From assembly GCF_020360975.1 (NCBI RefSeq), contig NW_025408697.1, forward strand, positions 1 to 64,000: a stretch of 64,000 nt of DNA, read 5' to 3'. Positions 31,688 through 42,044 of the stretch are shown here, piece after piece. The position numbers and the translations under genes are program-made. The notes under the pieces are model-generated. The model saw only the letters and a program-made list of their open reading frames with translations, did not search any database and had not been told where the DNA came from. The stretch comes from Hirsutella rhossiliensis. Its lineage: Eukaryota; Ascomycota; Sordariomycetes; Hypocreales; Ophiocordycipitaceae. How positions within the stretch are numbered: position 1 is the first letter of the stretch; every line of letters begins with the position of its first letter.

Positions 31688-32556
31688 CAGTGCTTAGACG
31701 ACGGCACTCCGCATGGACAGTGGCTTTGAGCTGCATCAGAGGCGGCAAACACGCTGTCAGACAGCTTGCTGCTCATTCTGGTGCTTCGGACCTGCTCGTG
31801 GAACAGTTCGCCCAATGCGCGTAGTGTGACATCAATCTTGAGGCCGAACTTTTTGCTGTTCATGATGTGGACCTTCTGCTGGCTTGCCCATGTCGCATCA
31901 AAGGCAGACGTCGCTGTGAGAAAGTCATTGAGGGCAGACTGTCCTTCAAGCTCGGCGATCTTGTGTCGTTCGCCTTCTAACTTGGCTTTATTCCAAGCCA
32001 CGAGCCAGTCCTCCGGCTTGACTCTCTTTGTCTGGGTGAGGACCTGACGGTATCTTAAGCGTGCTTCCTCTTTCTGTTCGTCTTCAGAGGGCGCAAGGCT
32101 TGATTTCAGGTCGCGGACAATAACGCGAAGGTCAGACTTGGAAGTCGTGTTGCCAAGATAGGTTTTATCGACAGTTGATCGGACCCAAACAGCGAGTTCA
32201 GCATAGGCGCGCTGCCGGTTGGCGAAGGTCGCTAGCTTGACTTTGTATTCGGATTGAAGACGTGTGAGTCGGGTCCACTGACCATCGTTGAGGTCAGTGG
32301 CCGGGTCTGGTCTTGGTCCGGCAGATGCAGCGTTCTGCTGGTATGCGCGTGCCCAAGCGTTAAAGGCAGACTTGTTGAGTGACTCAAGCATTTCCTCGGA
32401 AGTCATAGGCTCCTTTGGTTCCTCCAGGATCGGAGCATCCTTGTCGATATCGACAAAGCCAAAGACCTTGGAAGTCTCAGCCCTTGAGACGAAATCGTCG
32501 TACCAGGAAGCCCATTCGGACGGTCTGGAGAGCGTAACCTCAGACTTGGCTGTCAT
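31687..32556 (-). CDS. Copia-1 gag
   Basis: Capsid-type protein. The likely start is ATG 32556 (MTAKSEVTLSRPSEWASWYD); an in-frame ATG at 32700 would add 48 Cys-rich residues lying in the leader. The fold is mostly helical, with KEPMTSEEMLESLNKSAFNA and EDWLVAWNKAKLEGERHKIA as typical gag_UBN2-like segments. It ends at SHCPCGVPSSKH followed by TGA. Those Cys and His residues are the first three ligands of a zinc knuckle whose last Cys (PDC) is encoded just inside pol, so the full knuckle needs a frame change across the junction. Confidence 0.8.
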   Translation of the reverse strand: MTAKSEVTLSRPSEWASWYDDFVSRAETSKVFGFVDIDKDAPILEEPKEPMTSEEMLESLNKSAFNAWARAYQQNAASAGPRPDPATDLNDGQWTRLTRLQSEYKVKLATFANRQRAYAELAVWVRSTVDKTYLGNTTSKSDLRVIVRDLKSSLAPSEDEQKEEARLRYRQVLTQTKRVKPEDWLVAWNKAKLEGERHKIAELEGQSALNDFLTATSAFDATWASQQKVHIMNSKKFGLKIDVTLRALGELFHEQVRSTRMSSKLSDSVFAASDAAQSHCPCGVPSSKH

Positions 32557-32740
32557 CTTCGGAAAGCCTTTGGTGTTGGGAAATGGGCAGCAAGGAGGGA
32601 TAGAACGATTGGCGTAAGCAAGCAGACAAAAGCGGCAGGGTTTGTATCCCCTGAGTGATGTGTGCGTGTGGCGATAGGCACCGTGCGAGCGATCTTGCAC
32701 GATGGTCGGAATCAGCTATGATGAGCGCCTAAGTGCTACC

Positions 32741-32751
32741 GGGCTCATAAC
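32741..32751 (-). other. Copia-1 primer binding site (half initiator tRNA)
   Basis: Directly after the 5' LTR the minus strand reads GTTATGAGCCC, the complement of GGGCTCATAAC. That is the anticodon arm of a eukaryotic initiator tRNA-Met. Copia/Ty5-type elements prime on a cleaved initiator tRNA at this place. Confidence 0.8.
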
Positions 32752-32983
32752 TGTCAGACATTTGGCTCCACACGGGTCAGAGATGGCATCAGGCAATTAA
32801 TGAGAATTATCTAAAGAACAAGAAGTGAACGAACGAACGCACGGAGTTGTGCAGCTCTTTATACGCAAATGAAAGGTCCGTCGCGTGATTACGCAGTAGT
32901 GGTTGCCTATCAGGCAACAGCGGCGTTGCGAGTAACATCGCCACTTCATGAATAATCATCCTAGGCAGGCTTGATATGTGTCA
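32752..32983 (-). repeat. Copia-1 5' LTR
   Basis: 232 bp. It lacks the CCGGTA hexamer present in the other intact LTRs and carries a TGTGTC start variant on the minus strand, so the outermost bases are slightly altered. Confidence 0.88.
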
Positions 32984-34512
32984 GAACCTTGATGAGGTTC
33001 TCGTCGGATAGGTCACGGACACAGCAAGAATGGTACGATCGGATGAAGTGAGGTATCATGTGTGTGTCTGTCTGTGTCCCCATTTGGGGTGCTCTGCCCA
33101 AGCCCTATATCAAAGGGCGATGGCCTCAATCCTATGACATGCCATCACGTCATATCTCTGTAACTGTCTCATAGATGTCCTCGTGGCCTCATCGGCTGCG
33201 CTACCTGGTGCGCTATCGTCTGCGCTACCGTTGGCGCTGCCACTAGTAGCCTGACGCTATCGTAGCTGCATCTACCCGGATTCTACCGGATCTAACACTA
33301 CCCCTGCCAAATGGTTTGGGCCGCCACGACATGACGGGACAAGACGAGACAAGGCAAGACAAAATGTGGCGCGACGTGACAGACAGCGACCCACCTGCGC
33401 GCCATCGAGGTCGGCATGACGTCTGCGATGTCGTGTTGCAGCACGTCGACCCAAACACCAAACCTTGTTCCCCTCTCCTCCGAGCTCATGCAGACCAGGG
33501 CAACCATACGTACATACATACTTTGTATATACATAAGACATGCCTCGGAGCCGGCACGTTAAACCTGCCATGGACAGCACGTGGCGATCGCACCACCATC
33601 TCGCCGTGACGCCTAAGCCATGTTGTCTTGATACCTCAGGGTCTGACCTCGACTAGCCCCGGCAATTATCATGCCCGCAGCCAGGAGGCTATAATCTGCA
33701 TTGTCACCAGACGGAAATATTCGGACGTCGGCCGGCTATGTGTCTATTTTCTTCACATCTACGAATACGCAGGTCCCGCCGACAGCAAATCGACAAATTG
33801 ATAGGGATACACATGTCCGCCACTCAAGAGGCATCGTATCTTTCTAGAGCCGGTGGCAATAGTTTTCACCCTTCTGTGGGGGATATGTTTACAACAAGCC
33901 ACAGTTCGAAAACACTTGGCCGCGATTCCGAGGCGTTTTTGTCTTCGAATTCGCCCCTGCTAGCGAAACTTTTGCACGCAGGGCCATCCGTCTAATACAA
34001 TTCTACATTGCAACATGTTGGCTTCACCGACAGTACGAATTCGATACATGTCAATGCAACGTAGACGTAAAGCAGCTACTGACACCGGACACCACGTCTG
34101 TTACTGCTTACTCTACGCAGAAGAGCAACACGTCTGTGGGAGCTTGGGCCGAGCGACGTAATCATGATGACAGACACGTTATTAATTAGTACACGACATA
34201 GGAAGAATGTGTGGCTGGCAGATTCACCGCCGTACCGAGCAAGGTCCACTACGCTGACCACTTGGAGAAGTCGGCCGGCCTTCAAGCAGGCCTTTCACAA
34301 CAGACATATCTGGACAGTCTGGCAACGAAAGAGCAACATCTGTGGGGCTTGAGGAGACAGGCAGCAATGTACTGAACCATGAATAGTAGCTTAGCGTAGT
34401 GGCCTTCTAGGGGACTCCCTCTGGGCGTAATAAATAGCTTTAGCATTAGCATCAGCCACCCTGCGGTCCCTGCCATGCCTAGATAGATAGATGCTCGGCA
34501 CCGACCGGGTGC
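32984..34512. other. Gene-free spacer
   Basis: No supported gene. It holds TGTG/TCTG runs near 33058-33080, a short repeated GCGCTACCTG/GCGCTACCGT pattern near 33200-33240, and an ATACATAC-rich stretch near 33510-33535. No continuation of the toxin-like gene is seen next to the 5' LTR. Confidence 0.45.
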
Positions 34513-36462
34513 TCAATATCCCATCCCTTTCCTAGACGCCATGAAATCCACCAGATCAAAGAAACTCTTCTTGTAGAACCTCTGCTGCGTGGTTAGGTTC
34601 ACCGCCTGCATTCCGAACTGCGGGCGGAAATCGCCCAACTCCCAGTTGTCGACAAAGGACCAGGCGAAAGCACCGAGGATATTGACGCCGTCCTCGTGGA
34701 TCGACTTGAGCATCTCGGACAGGTAAGACAGGTAGAACTGACTTCGGGGCGAGTCGAAGCGCTGGTCGGGCATTTGGCGCTGGGACTCGGCGAAGATTGC
34801 GTACCCAACCTCGCCGACGACGATGGGCTTGCGGAAGGTGTTCCAGGCGTAGAAGAGGAAGGAGCGGATGTACTCGGGCGTGGCGTAGACGTACGTCTGG
34901 GCGCGGTAGCCGACGTTCCAGCCGTGGACGTCGACCTGGGACTCGACCACGCAGCTGGGGAACAGGGATGGCTCGGCCCTGGCGGACGCAGGCGTCGATG
35001 CCGCCAGGCGGTGGCGAGATGACGGTTGCCGTGTAGGGGTCCAGGCCGAAGAAGTCGGTCGTGTCGCCGATGTAGGCCAGCTCCTCGTCTGTCAGCTTCT
35101 TGGCCTTGGGGAGGGTCTGCAGCACGGCATCGGGATACTGCTCGCCGAGGGCTATAGGGTTGCCGTAGGTGCCCAGCTGGATGGCGTTGAACCGGTTCGC
35201 GGCTTCGACGTCGGCCTGGTCGCGAGGATTCCTGGGCAGGCCAAAGTTGGCGTTCCATTTGAATCCCATCTGGCCCGTGGCCTTGAGGTCGTCGTGGTAG
35301 AAGTGGTAGAGCTGCGCGTGAGCGTGAACCACGTTGTCGAAGCCCGTAAAGTTGAAGGTGTTGATCATCAGCTCGTTGACCGTCACCCACATGGGCACAC
35401 GGTCCGCAAAGTGTGCCAGGAGAATCTTGCCGTAGTTTACAAAGGATTCGACAAAATGTTCGTTCCAGAAGCCCATGTTGTCGAAGTGAAGGTCTGGCAC
35501 CTCGATTCCCGATCCGTTGGCCGTCTTGATCAAGGCGCACGGGGTGTCAAAATGGAGCATGGTAGCCACGGGCACCATGCCCTTCTCCAGGACGTAGTTG
35601 ATCAAGTCGTCGTAGTGCTGCAGGCCCTGCTTGTTGATGGGTGATCCGGCGCGGCCAAAGGGCAGGATCCTCGACCACGAGATGGAGAAGCTGTAGTACT
35701 TTACGCCCATGGCAGCGATGCGCTCAATGTCCTGTTTGTACAGGAAGTAGTTCTCGAGCGTCGTATGGGCCTGGGCTTGGTCTGGGGTCATGACCACTTC
35801 CAGCTGGCTTGGCCCGCGACCTCGAGCGCAACTGCGCCCTCGATCTGGGCCGCAGATCCGGCAACGCCCAGGAAGAAGCCGTCGGGGAACTCGTACGAAT
35901 CCTGGGCCAAGAAGTACTCCCTGCGCGGAGCCACGAGCTCTTCGGTGGGAACGGGGCTCGGGTTGACAGTGGTCGAGTACAGTCCGGTGGTTGTGTAGTT
36001 GGGCATGTTGGCGCTGAGCCACATGGATGACCAAGCGGCTTGGCCATAGATGTCGTCAGTGTCTGTAGCCGAGATGGCGGTTTGACCGGGGAGCCAGCTG
36101 CCGTACGTTGTCGTCGATAGGCTGGTGTTTAGGAGTTTGACGGCGTCCGAATACCGGGACCATAGATGGTCGTGGGCGTGGATGTCGGCGCAGGCAATGA
36201 CGCCGCATATCTGAATGCAAATTAGTATTTCCAGCCTTTTTTGACCACAGATGAGAGAGCAAATAAATGCATGCGCATCTCACCTTACGGTACTGGTGAG
36301 TGTGTAGGAAAACGGTTGGAAATAGTACGAAGGCTTGTTGGCATTCGGTTTTGCCGCACCGCTCGTTGGTTGAGCTGCATCAGAAGTGCCTACGATGTAG
36401 ACTTCTTGACCCTGGACAAGAAGAGCCGCAGCACCGGTGATGATAACAGCGGTCAAGCGCAT
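34513..36462 (-). pseudogene. Secreted GH1 beta-glucosidase-like enzyme, frameshifted
   Basis: The start at 36462 gives a signal peptide (MRLTAVIITGAAALLVQGQ). An intron from about 36288 (GTAAGG) to 36211 (CAG) leads to a Thr/Ser-rich linker. The GH1 barrel begins with FPDGFFLGVAGSAAQIEGA (about 35855-35910) and continues with YYSFSISWSRILPFG and TVNEL (acid/base Glu, about 35370-35390). YGFDNVV-type loops, DFFGLDPYTATVI and GEVGYAIF (nucleophile Glu position, about 34795-34820) follow, then WSFVDNWELGDFRPQFG and the stop at 34513. One-base losses near 36150, 35815 and 34965 break the frame. All catalytic segments are intact, so this may be a working gene with consensus errors. Family role: hydrolysis of beta-glucosides in the cell wall space. 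Confidence 0.8.
36211..36288 (-). other. Intron in GH1 gene
   Basis: Minus-strand GTAAGG donor and TTCAG acceptor, about 78 nt. It separates the signal-peptide exon from the linker exon. Confidence 0.6.
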
Positions 36463-37009
36463 GATGATGAGCTGAAGGGACTCGAAGAAACGTTGGGAGT
36501 GCGATAATATCGAGCAACCGACCGTCGCCGCAGACCACCTGGGCAACCCGACAGCTTTGTACATGGACAATGCTCTAAGCAGGTAGTAGTAGCTTCACGT
36601 TCCACGAATGAGTTGTCCCTTTGTATATTGATATGGGCCAGACTCCGCCATTCCGGCCCGTGCCCTCAAAGCCCGCAGCGGTTCCTCGGTCGTCATCCTT
36701 CGTTTCAAGCGTTCAAGCGTCATCACATGAAGAGAGCGCAAGCAACAAGCTACACCAGCCCATATGGTTCCTACTGCAGTGTGATCCAACGGCGTGCTAT
36801 TTCCTAGTACTGTTTCTCGGAACCTCCGGTCCGACGGACGGACCTGTGTCGGACTGCGTCGATGAAAACCAAACCCAGTCGTCATGCAATAAATAGTACA
36901 AGACGGCATCGCTTGGGCCGGACAGCACCGAGAGTGATCGAGATTAGAGGTCGTTTATTATGGCTCGTCCGGGAATATCTCGAGATTGAAAAGGTACGAG
37001 TAGAGCTCA
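36463..37009. other. GH1 upstream region
   Basis: No supported gene. This should contain the GH1 promoter; no clear TATA box was recognised. Confidence 0.4.
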
Positions 37010-37770
37010 GAATTTGTGGGCTCAAAAGAAAACATGCCCCGCAGTGCCATTGACGAGGATTGATAACCTTGTTAATAAGGTTACTTCGTACTAGCGGTCG
37101 ATTTTTATGGTGTTGTGGGTATTGTTAACCCACCCAACTCCTCACTCACACGCCAGACTAACCTCATCAAGCTCGTCCCATACCGACCTTGCCCGTACAA
37201 GTACTAATTACTCGTAATTCGTATGATCCTTCTTCTGCCGCGGATCGGTAGGCTCCTCGGCCGCGGGCACATTGGATATTACCACACGGAACGGCACAAG
37301 GCTCCACCATCAACCCTCCGAGATACTACTTCGTGCGGAAAGGACGAAGCAGGTACTACATCGCATATTATGGACCGGCACCGGGGCCGAGGATCGGATA
37401 TTGTGGGCTAAAAGGAAACATCCCCGAGGTGCCATTGACGAGGATCGATAACCTTGTTACGGACGGAGTAGTAGAGTAGCCGTTGGGCTTAAGGTGTTGT
37501 GGGGTTTGTTAACCTACAAACACGGCGGAACAACGTCGTGCCTTACCAAGCTTGCAAGCTTACACTAATGAGTATGTACGTGTATACATCTTAGTGCGAC
37601 GGCTATTGTTTTCGTTTGCTCTTTCGTCTGCCGCGGATCCGCAAGCTCCTCGGCCTCTGGCGCATGGCACGAAACGGCGCAAGGCTCCACCAAACAATTC
37701 CCAGGATACTACTTCGTGCGGAATGGACAAAGCAAGCAAATCGAGTATTATAGACCGGCACCGGGCGGAG
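37010..37770. repeat. Diverged tandem duplication, about 380 bp per unit
   Basis: Unit one (37010-37393) and unit two (37394-37770) share in the same order TTGTGGGCT, GTGCCATTGACGAGGAT, GATAACCTTGTTA, GGTGTTGTGGG, TGCCGCGGATC, CAAGGCTCCACCA, ATACTACTTCGTGCGGAA and GACCGGCACCGGG. Identity is moderate with several indels. No coding motif is seen. Origin unknown; it may be a duplicated piece of a noncoding element. Confidence 0.75.
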
Positions 37771-38191
37771 ACGACTGACCGGATGAGCCGAGTCCGTGAG
37801 CCAGAGTCGGCAACGGACGAGACTTTCAGGTATTTTCCGATCAAAGCAAAGTTCCGGAAATGTATCCAGTCATAGTTATCGATAGGCTTGCCAGGAGGAT
37901 TCCGATATTCGGCCAGTCCACTTGCATACTTTAGACGACCAAGTTGCAAAAAAGGGGTCATACATCGAATGGCGGGAATGCGAATTCGGTTCCGTTGAAT
38001 GATGCACAAGCAGTACAGTTTGCCGCAAGTCACGGTATGCGCCGCCTTCCGGAGAGGTCCAGAGGCGTGGTGAGTTTGGTATTGGGCTTTGCATAGTGCA
38101 TGACAAGGTCAAGTTTATAAAAACATATGCAAGTCCTTGATGCCAAGCAAGTATGCTGGACCTCATTCGTTCGAGCAACATTTGAGCCAAG
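37771..38191. other. Esterase upstream region
   Basis: No supported gene; it presumably includes the promoter of the esterase gene. A TTTATAAAAACATATG stretch at about 38114-38130, some 65-75 bp before the start codon, is a candidate TATA element. Confidence 0.4.
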
Positions 38192-38374
38192 ATGCGTCGC
38201 CATTCTGGATTTCTGGCGCAATGCGTCGTGGCGGTTTGCTCGATCGCTTCGAGAGGACTTGCCACAATTCTTTCCACTCGTGCTCCAGAGGTTACGGTGA
38301 AAAATGGAACGTATTCTGGAATGTACAGCCCTGGGTATCACCAGGACTTCTTCCTGGGAATGCCCTACGCACAG

Positions 38375-38449
38375 GTACGAACAAACAAAGTCACAGTTCC
38401 GGCTTGCGGAACCCCAACACTCAACTGACATGTCCTATGCCTACACAAG
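38375..38449 (+). other. Esterase intron 1
   Basis: GTACGA donor, ACTGAC branch site, CAAG acceptor, 75 nt, phase 0 (MPYAQ joined to VPDRFA). Confidence 0.8.
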
Positions 38450-38962
38450 GTTCCTGACCGATTTGCGGTTGCAACTGGTCTTCGCACGTCGTGGGATGGC
38501 GTCCACAATGCCACGAAATACCCAGCCACTGCGTTGGCTACGGATGGGATGAGCCAGGATATGAGGTTTCCGAGGACTGTCTGTACCTCAATGTCGTCCG
38601 CGCAGCGGGAGTCCGGACACATCCTCTCTGCCAGTGGCTGTTTGGCTACACGGGGCGGCCTTTTATGGGCGGATCGGCAGACAAGAGATACAACTTGTCC
38701 TTCATTGTCGAGCACAGTGTCAAGATTGGACGTCCCATTATCGGCATCAGCTTGAACTATCGTCTTTCGGCCTTTGGATTCCTATCTGGTAGAGAAGCAA
38801 TGGAGTCGGGAGTTACGAATATCGGCTTCAAAGACCAGCGTTTGGCTCTACAATGGGTCCATGAAAACATCGAGGCCTTTGGCGGCTCGCCGGACAAGGT
38901 GACCATATTTGGTGAAAGTGCGGGTGCAGAAAGCGTCTCGGCACAAGTACTTGCCTACAACG

Positions 38963-39021
38963 GTAAGGAGATTTGCAAAACTCGGGATACTCTTGATGAG
39001 CAACTGGCTGACCTGTTGCAG
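38963..39021 (+). other. Esterase intron 2
   Basis: GTAAGG donor, GCTGAC branch site, TTGCAG acceptor, 59 nt. Confidence 0.8.
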
Positions 39022-39751
39022 GACGAGACGACAAGCTATTCCGCGGAGCTGTCGGCCAATCCGGGTTTGGTGCCGTCATCAAGAGGAGACCGTACAACGG
39101 AGGCTTGAACGACACAGAGCTGCAGCAAGCCACCTACGACCAACTCGTCCGAAACACATCCTGCGCGAGCCATGTTGGCACTCCCGAGTCGTTGGATTGT
39201 CTTCGAAAGGCCCCCTTCGAGGAGGTCAACCGAGCTCTGAACGTCTCGCAAGTCGGACCATGGGTCCCCGTTCTGGACCATGACTTCCTGCACGACTATC
39301 CCACAAACCAGCTACGCAAGGGCAACTTCGTCAAGGTTCCACTGCTGGTCGGTGTCACCACTGATGAGGGTGGTGGTTTCGTGACCGATTCGACAAACTC
39401 GGATGAAGACGTGCGAGAAGCCCTCAGGGCGCAGCTCATATCGAACAACACGGCAGAGAACGTCGACCAGCTGCTGAAAGAGCTGATGTACTTGTACCCG
39501 AACGTGCAGTCTATCGGCATTCCTTCGCTCAAGACGTGGTCTCATATTATCCAGCCAGGTGATGCGGGCAGCCCGAATCTGGGGTCGCAATATAGGCGCA
39601 TGGCAGCTATTGTCGGGGACATGACATTTCATTTCTCTAGAAGGCGGGCCAATTTCGCCTGGTTCGAGCATGGAGTGCCGAGCTATGCTTACCGCTTCAA
39701 CGTGCTTGTCAACGGGCACCGGCACCATTCGGCTCCGCTCATTTTCAGGAG

Positions 39752-39818
39752 GCAAGTTATCAAAACCCACAGAGCTACCCCTTTTGGTACGGCATCTTAA
39801 CGATAAACTGCTATTTAG
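39752..39818 (+). other. Esterase intron 3, GC-AG type
   Basis: GAG|GCAAGT donor and TATTTAG|GTT acceptor, 67 nt. It joins HFQE to VAFVF in phase, the usual order at the catalytic His. Confidence 0.65.
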
Positions 39819-39856
39819 GTTGCATTTGTCTTTCATAACTGGAACGGCGAGGGGTA

Positions 39857-39900
39857 AGTCCCTGCACATAGAAATGGGCACCCCCCTGTTTTGGGCACCC
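39857..39900 (+). repeat. Left terminal inverted repeat of the Fot1/pogo element
   Basis: 44 bp, the inverse of 41665-41708; preceded by target-site TA. Confidence 0.93.
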
Positions 39901-40066
39901 CAAAAAAATCACGACCATTTTCAACACCATTAATTCAATCCCTTCTCACTGCCCACCACCGTGCACTACGATACAATCGTCACCTATTTCTGAAACCTCA
40001 GCTTCGGTTTCATCAGATTCTTCATTCTCAGCTGCGTTCACCTCCTCCTGCGCCCGTCGTATTGCC

Positions 40067-41554
40067 TCAATATTGGCGAACCTCGAATTCGGGCTCGTGA
40101 CCACCCTCTTCCTTTTTCGGCTTGACGGCCGCCAATTGTGTTTCCAGTGCCTGAATCTGCAATTGAGCTTTTGCTAAAAGGCCATCCTTCTCGTCAAACC
40201 CTTTGTGATCTTCCTGAACAGCAATCTCTTCGTGGGCACGTCGTCGTCTAGCTGGTTGAATTGAACTACCTGAACCTTCAGATCTTGCGAGCGCCTCGGG
40301 GTCGACCACGCAATCTGGGATGTGTCTGATTGCCAGTCACTGGTGGGTAAGTGGCTATTGAATGCATTGGCCACATTTTTCGCGTTCTTTTTGCGTCTGT
40401 TGCTGTTCTCCAGCAGAAGAGGGCTCAAAAGTGGCTTCGCCATCGACACCGGCCACAAACCCGTCGCTTTCCAGCCACCCTTGATGTTTGACACAGTGAG
40501 CGCTTGCTCGCGTGCTTTCTGGTAGCAGGAAAGAAAGTTTTGCTTGCCGACTGGGCTTGAATCGGTCAGGAGGCTGAGAAATCCGACCTGTTTGCGGTAG
40601 TAGTGCTTAAGAGCGGAGAAGACAGACAAATCGAGCGGTTGCAACACATGAGAGGTATGGGGAGGTAAGAAAGAAGGTGAATCTGATGCTGGTAGCATAG
40701 ATACATGAAGTCAACCGTCTCGTGACTTCCGTGGCCGTCCAATACTAGCAGTCTTCGCTCCGAAGGGTCGGGTGGCTGGGTTCTTGGAATGAACACCTTT
40801 TCGAGCCACTCCACCGCAGTTTGGTCCGAAGTCCAGCCGTTCTTTGTCGCAGTGAATTGCCAGTCACTAAAAGTACTGAGATCTTCTGGGAACCACTGTT
40901 GCTGGACCGATTTGCCCTTGAAAATGACGAGTGGAGGGAGGAAGGTGCCGGCAGCGGACACGCACTCGATGAACGACGTCCAGACCCGAGAACCAGGCGT
41001 CTTCTTTTGTACAGATCGTTTTTCAGCACTGCCAACGACCAGGCCATTCTCCCCAAGTCCTTCCATGATGCCTGCTTCATCCATGTTGTACCTGTTCTCC
41101 GGCTTAATAGCCAGAATCTCGGAAGGAAGAAATTGTTGAACCAAGGCCGAATTACCTCGGTAGAAGCGCCGTTGACACGCGCAGAGTCTCTGTGATGGCA
41201 CTTCTGGGTCCGAACTGCAGGATTTCGTCTTAAAAATGCTTGCATCCAGTGTTTTCCGAGCGGTGTGTGGTCTCCTTTGACGGCGAGCATGCGCTGCGCG
41301 AACTGCCTGATCTGCGAGTGAGTGGGAGGAAGGCCCAAGGCGTCCTGAATGAGAATCCATTCGGTAAGTTGCTTTTCCTGTGTCTGAGAAAGCCTCTGAA
41401 GAGCAGAAAATGCATCCTTTCTGCATTCGTGACCATGCATGCGATTGTAAAGAGTTGCCCTCAGGACGCCCCAATCGCGAGCAGCCTTCTTGGCGGATCC
41501 GCCATTGGCGATTGCCTCAAGGGCGCTGTGAATGTCAGACTCTGTATATTTCAT
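40067..41554 (-). CDS. Fot1/pogo-type transposase
   Basis: The start at 41554 opens a Psq/CENP-B-like helix-turn-helix (SALEAIANGGSAKKAARDWG), a second helix-turn-helix (TEWILIQDALGLPPTHSQIR) and the DDE_1 catalytic core. YNMDEAGIMEG near 41065-41095 holds the first Asp and LLVLDGHGSH near 40725-40755 the second. LQPLDLSVFSALKHYY near 40595-40645 holds the third, about 34-35 residues later as in pogo. A Lys/Arg-rich tail follows, with LQIQALETQLAAVK near 40130-40170, ending at 40067. Frame changes near 41090-41130, 40640-40690 and 40175 split it, so this copy is probably not active unless those are read errors. Confidence 0.85.
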
Positions 41555-41664
41555 CAGTAGTGGCCTGAGGACACATGCGTCAATTTTTTAGCAGATTGGA
41601 TGCGTTTCCGCGGTGAAATTTGCTGTTGAAGTTGACGCAGCCGTTTAGGTTGGGCACCCATCTT

Positions 41665-41708
41665 GGGTGCCCAAAACAGGGGGGTGCCCATTTCTATGTG
41701 CAGGGACT
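41665..41708 (-). repeat. Right terminal inverted repeat of the Fot1/pogo element
   Basis: 44 bp, inverse of the left repeat, followed by target-site TA. Confidence 0.93.
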
Positions 41709-42044
41709 TACAGCCCAGCGAATCCTTTTGGCGGAAATGACGCAGCGTACACGGCCAAGGCAACAGCACTGTCAACGAATATGTCTACCGCGTGGATCAA
41801 CTTTATCAACGAACTAGATCCGAACGGCAAGGAAGACATTGGGCTGCCAAAGAACGAGACATGGCCAAAGTACGACCGAACGGCTGGTGGAGGCGTGGGA
41901 GGAACATTGTGTGGGATTTGGACGGCGCATTCGTTGAGATGGATGACTGGCGGGCCGAAGGGATCAACTGGATGATTGAGAACGCCATGACCGTCTTTGG
42001 GACGTAATTTATTAAGGCCCAGAAACGATTCATTGCAGTGATCT

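Larger units (their letters stand above)
27087..32983 (-). mobile_element. Copia-1 LTR retrotransposon
   Basis: A near-complete Ty1/Copia element on the minus strand. Order: 5' LTR 32752-32983, half-tRNA primer site 32741-32751, gag, pol (protease, integrase, RT), a frameshifted RNase H, hairpin plus purine tract, 3' LTR 27087-27324. LTRs are 232 and 238 bp and differ by a 6-bp deletion and a few substitutions. Flanks do not form a target duplication (AAGCT left of 27087, GAACC right of 32983), so the two ends may come from different insertions or the element is recombined. A truncated inverted copy occupies 55512-57225. Confidence 0.9.
39857..41708 (-). mobile_element. Fot1/pogo-type DNA transposon
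   Basis: 1852 bp with 44-bp inverted repeats that match along their length by eye (39857-39900 and 41665-41708), beginning AGTCCCTGCACATAG. The target TA is duplicated at 39855-39856 and 41709-41710. One transposase gene lies on the minus strand. The insertion cuts exon four of the esterase, and removing the element with one TA restores the reading frame around NGEGY. The repeats contain palindromic GGGCACCC motifs. Repeats, length and TA duplication fit the Tc1/mariner superfamily, pogo branch. Confidence 0.95.
38192..42007 (+). pseudogene. Secreted type-B carboxylesterase split by a Fot1/pogo element
   Basis: The start at 38192 gives a signal-like segment and VKNGTYSGMYSPGYHQDFFL. Introns: 38375-38449, 38963-39021, and 39752-39818 with GC-AG ends. 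Exon two has EDCLYLNVVR, PIIGISLNYRLSAFGFL, FGGSPDKVTIFGESAGAESV (nucleophile Ser). Exon three has GVTTDEGG (acidic residue) and ends HFQE (catalytic His). Exon four starts VAFVFHNWNGEG and is cut after 39856 by the transposon. Coding resumes at 41711 with ANPFGGNDAAYTAKA and a stop at 42005-42007. Further one-base shifts lie near 38520, 38600, 39715 and 41905. Family: cholinesterase-like lipases/esterases, exported. Confidence 0.85.

Noticed and set aside
32741..32751. Possible tRNA piece (GGGCTCATAAC)
   Set aside because: Only the anticodon arm complement is present and it abuts the LTR; it is a primer site, not a tRNA gene.
33298..33580. Minus-strand frames in the 33-kb spacer
   Set aside because: Short, low-information and overlapping in several frames; no motif or gene structure.
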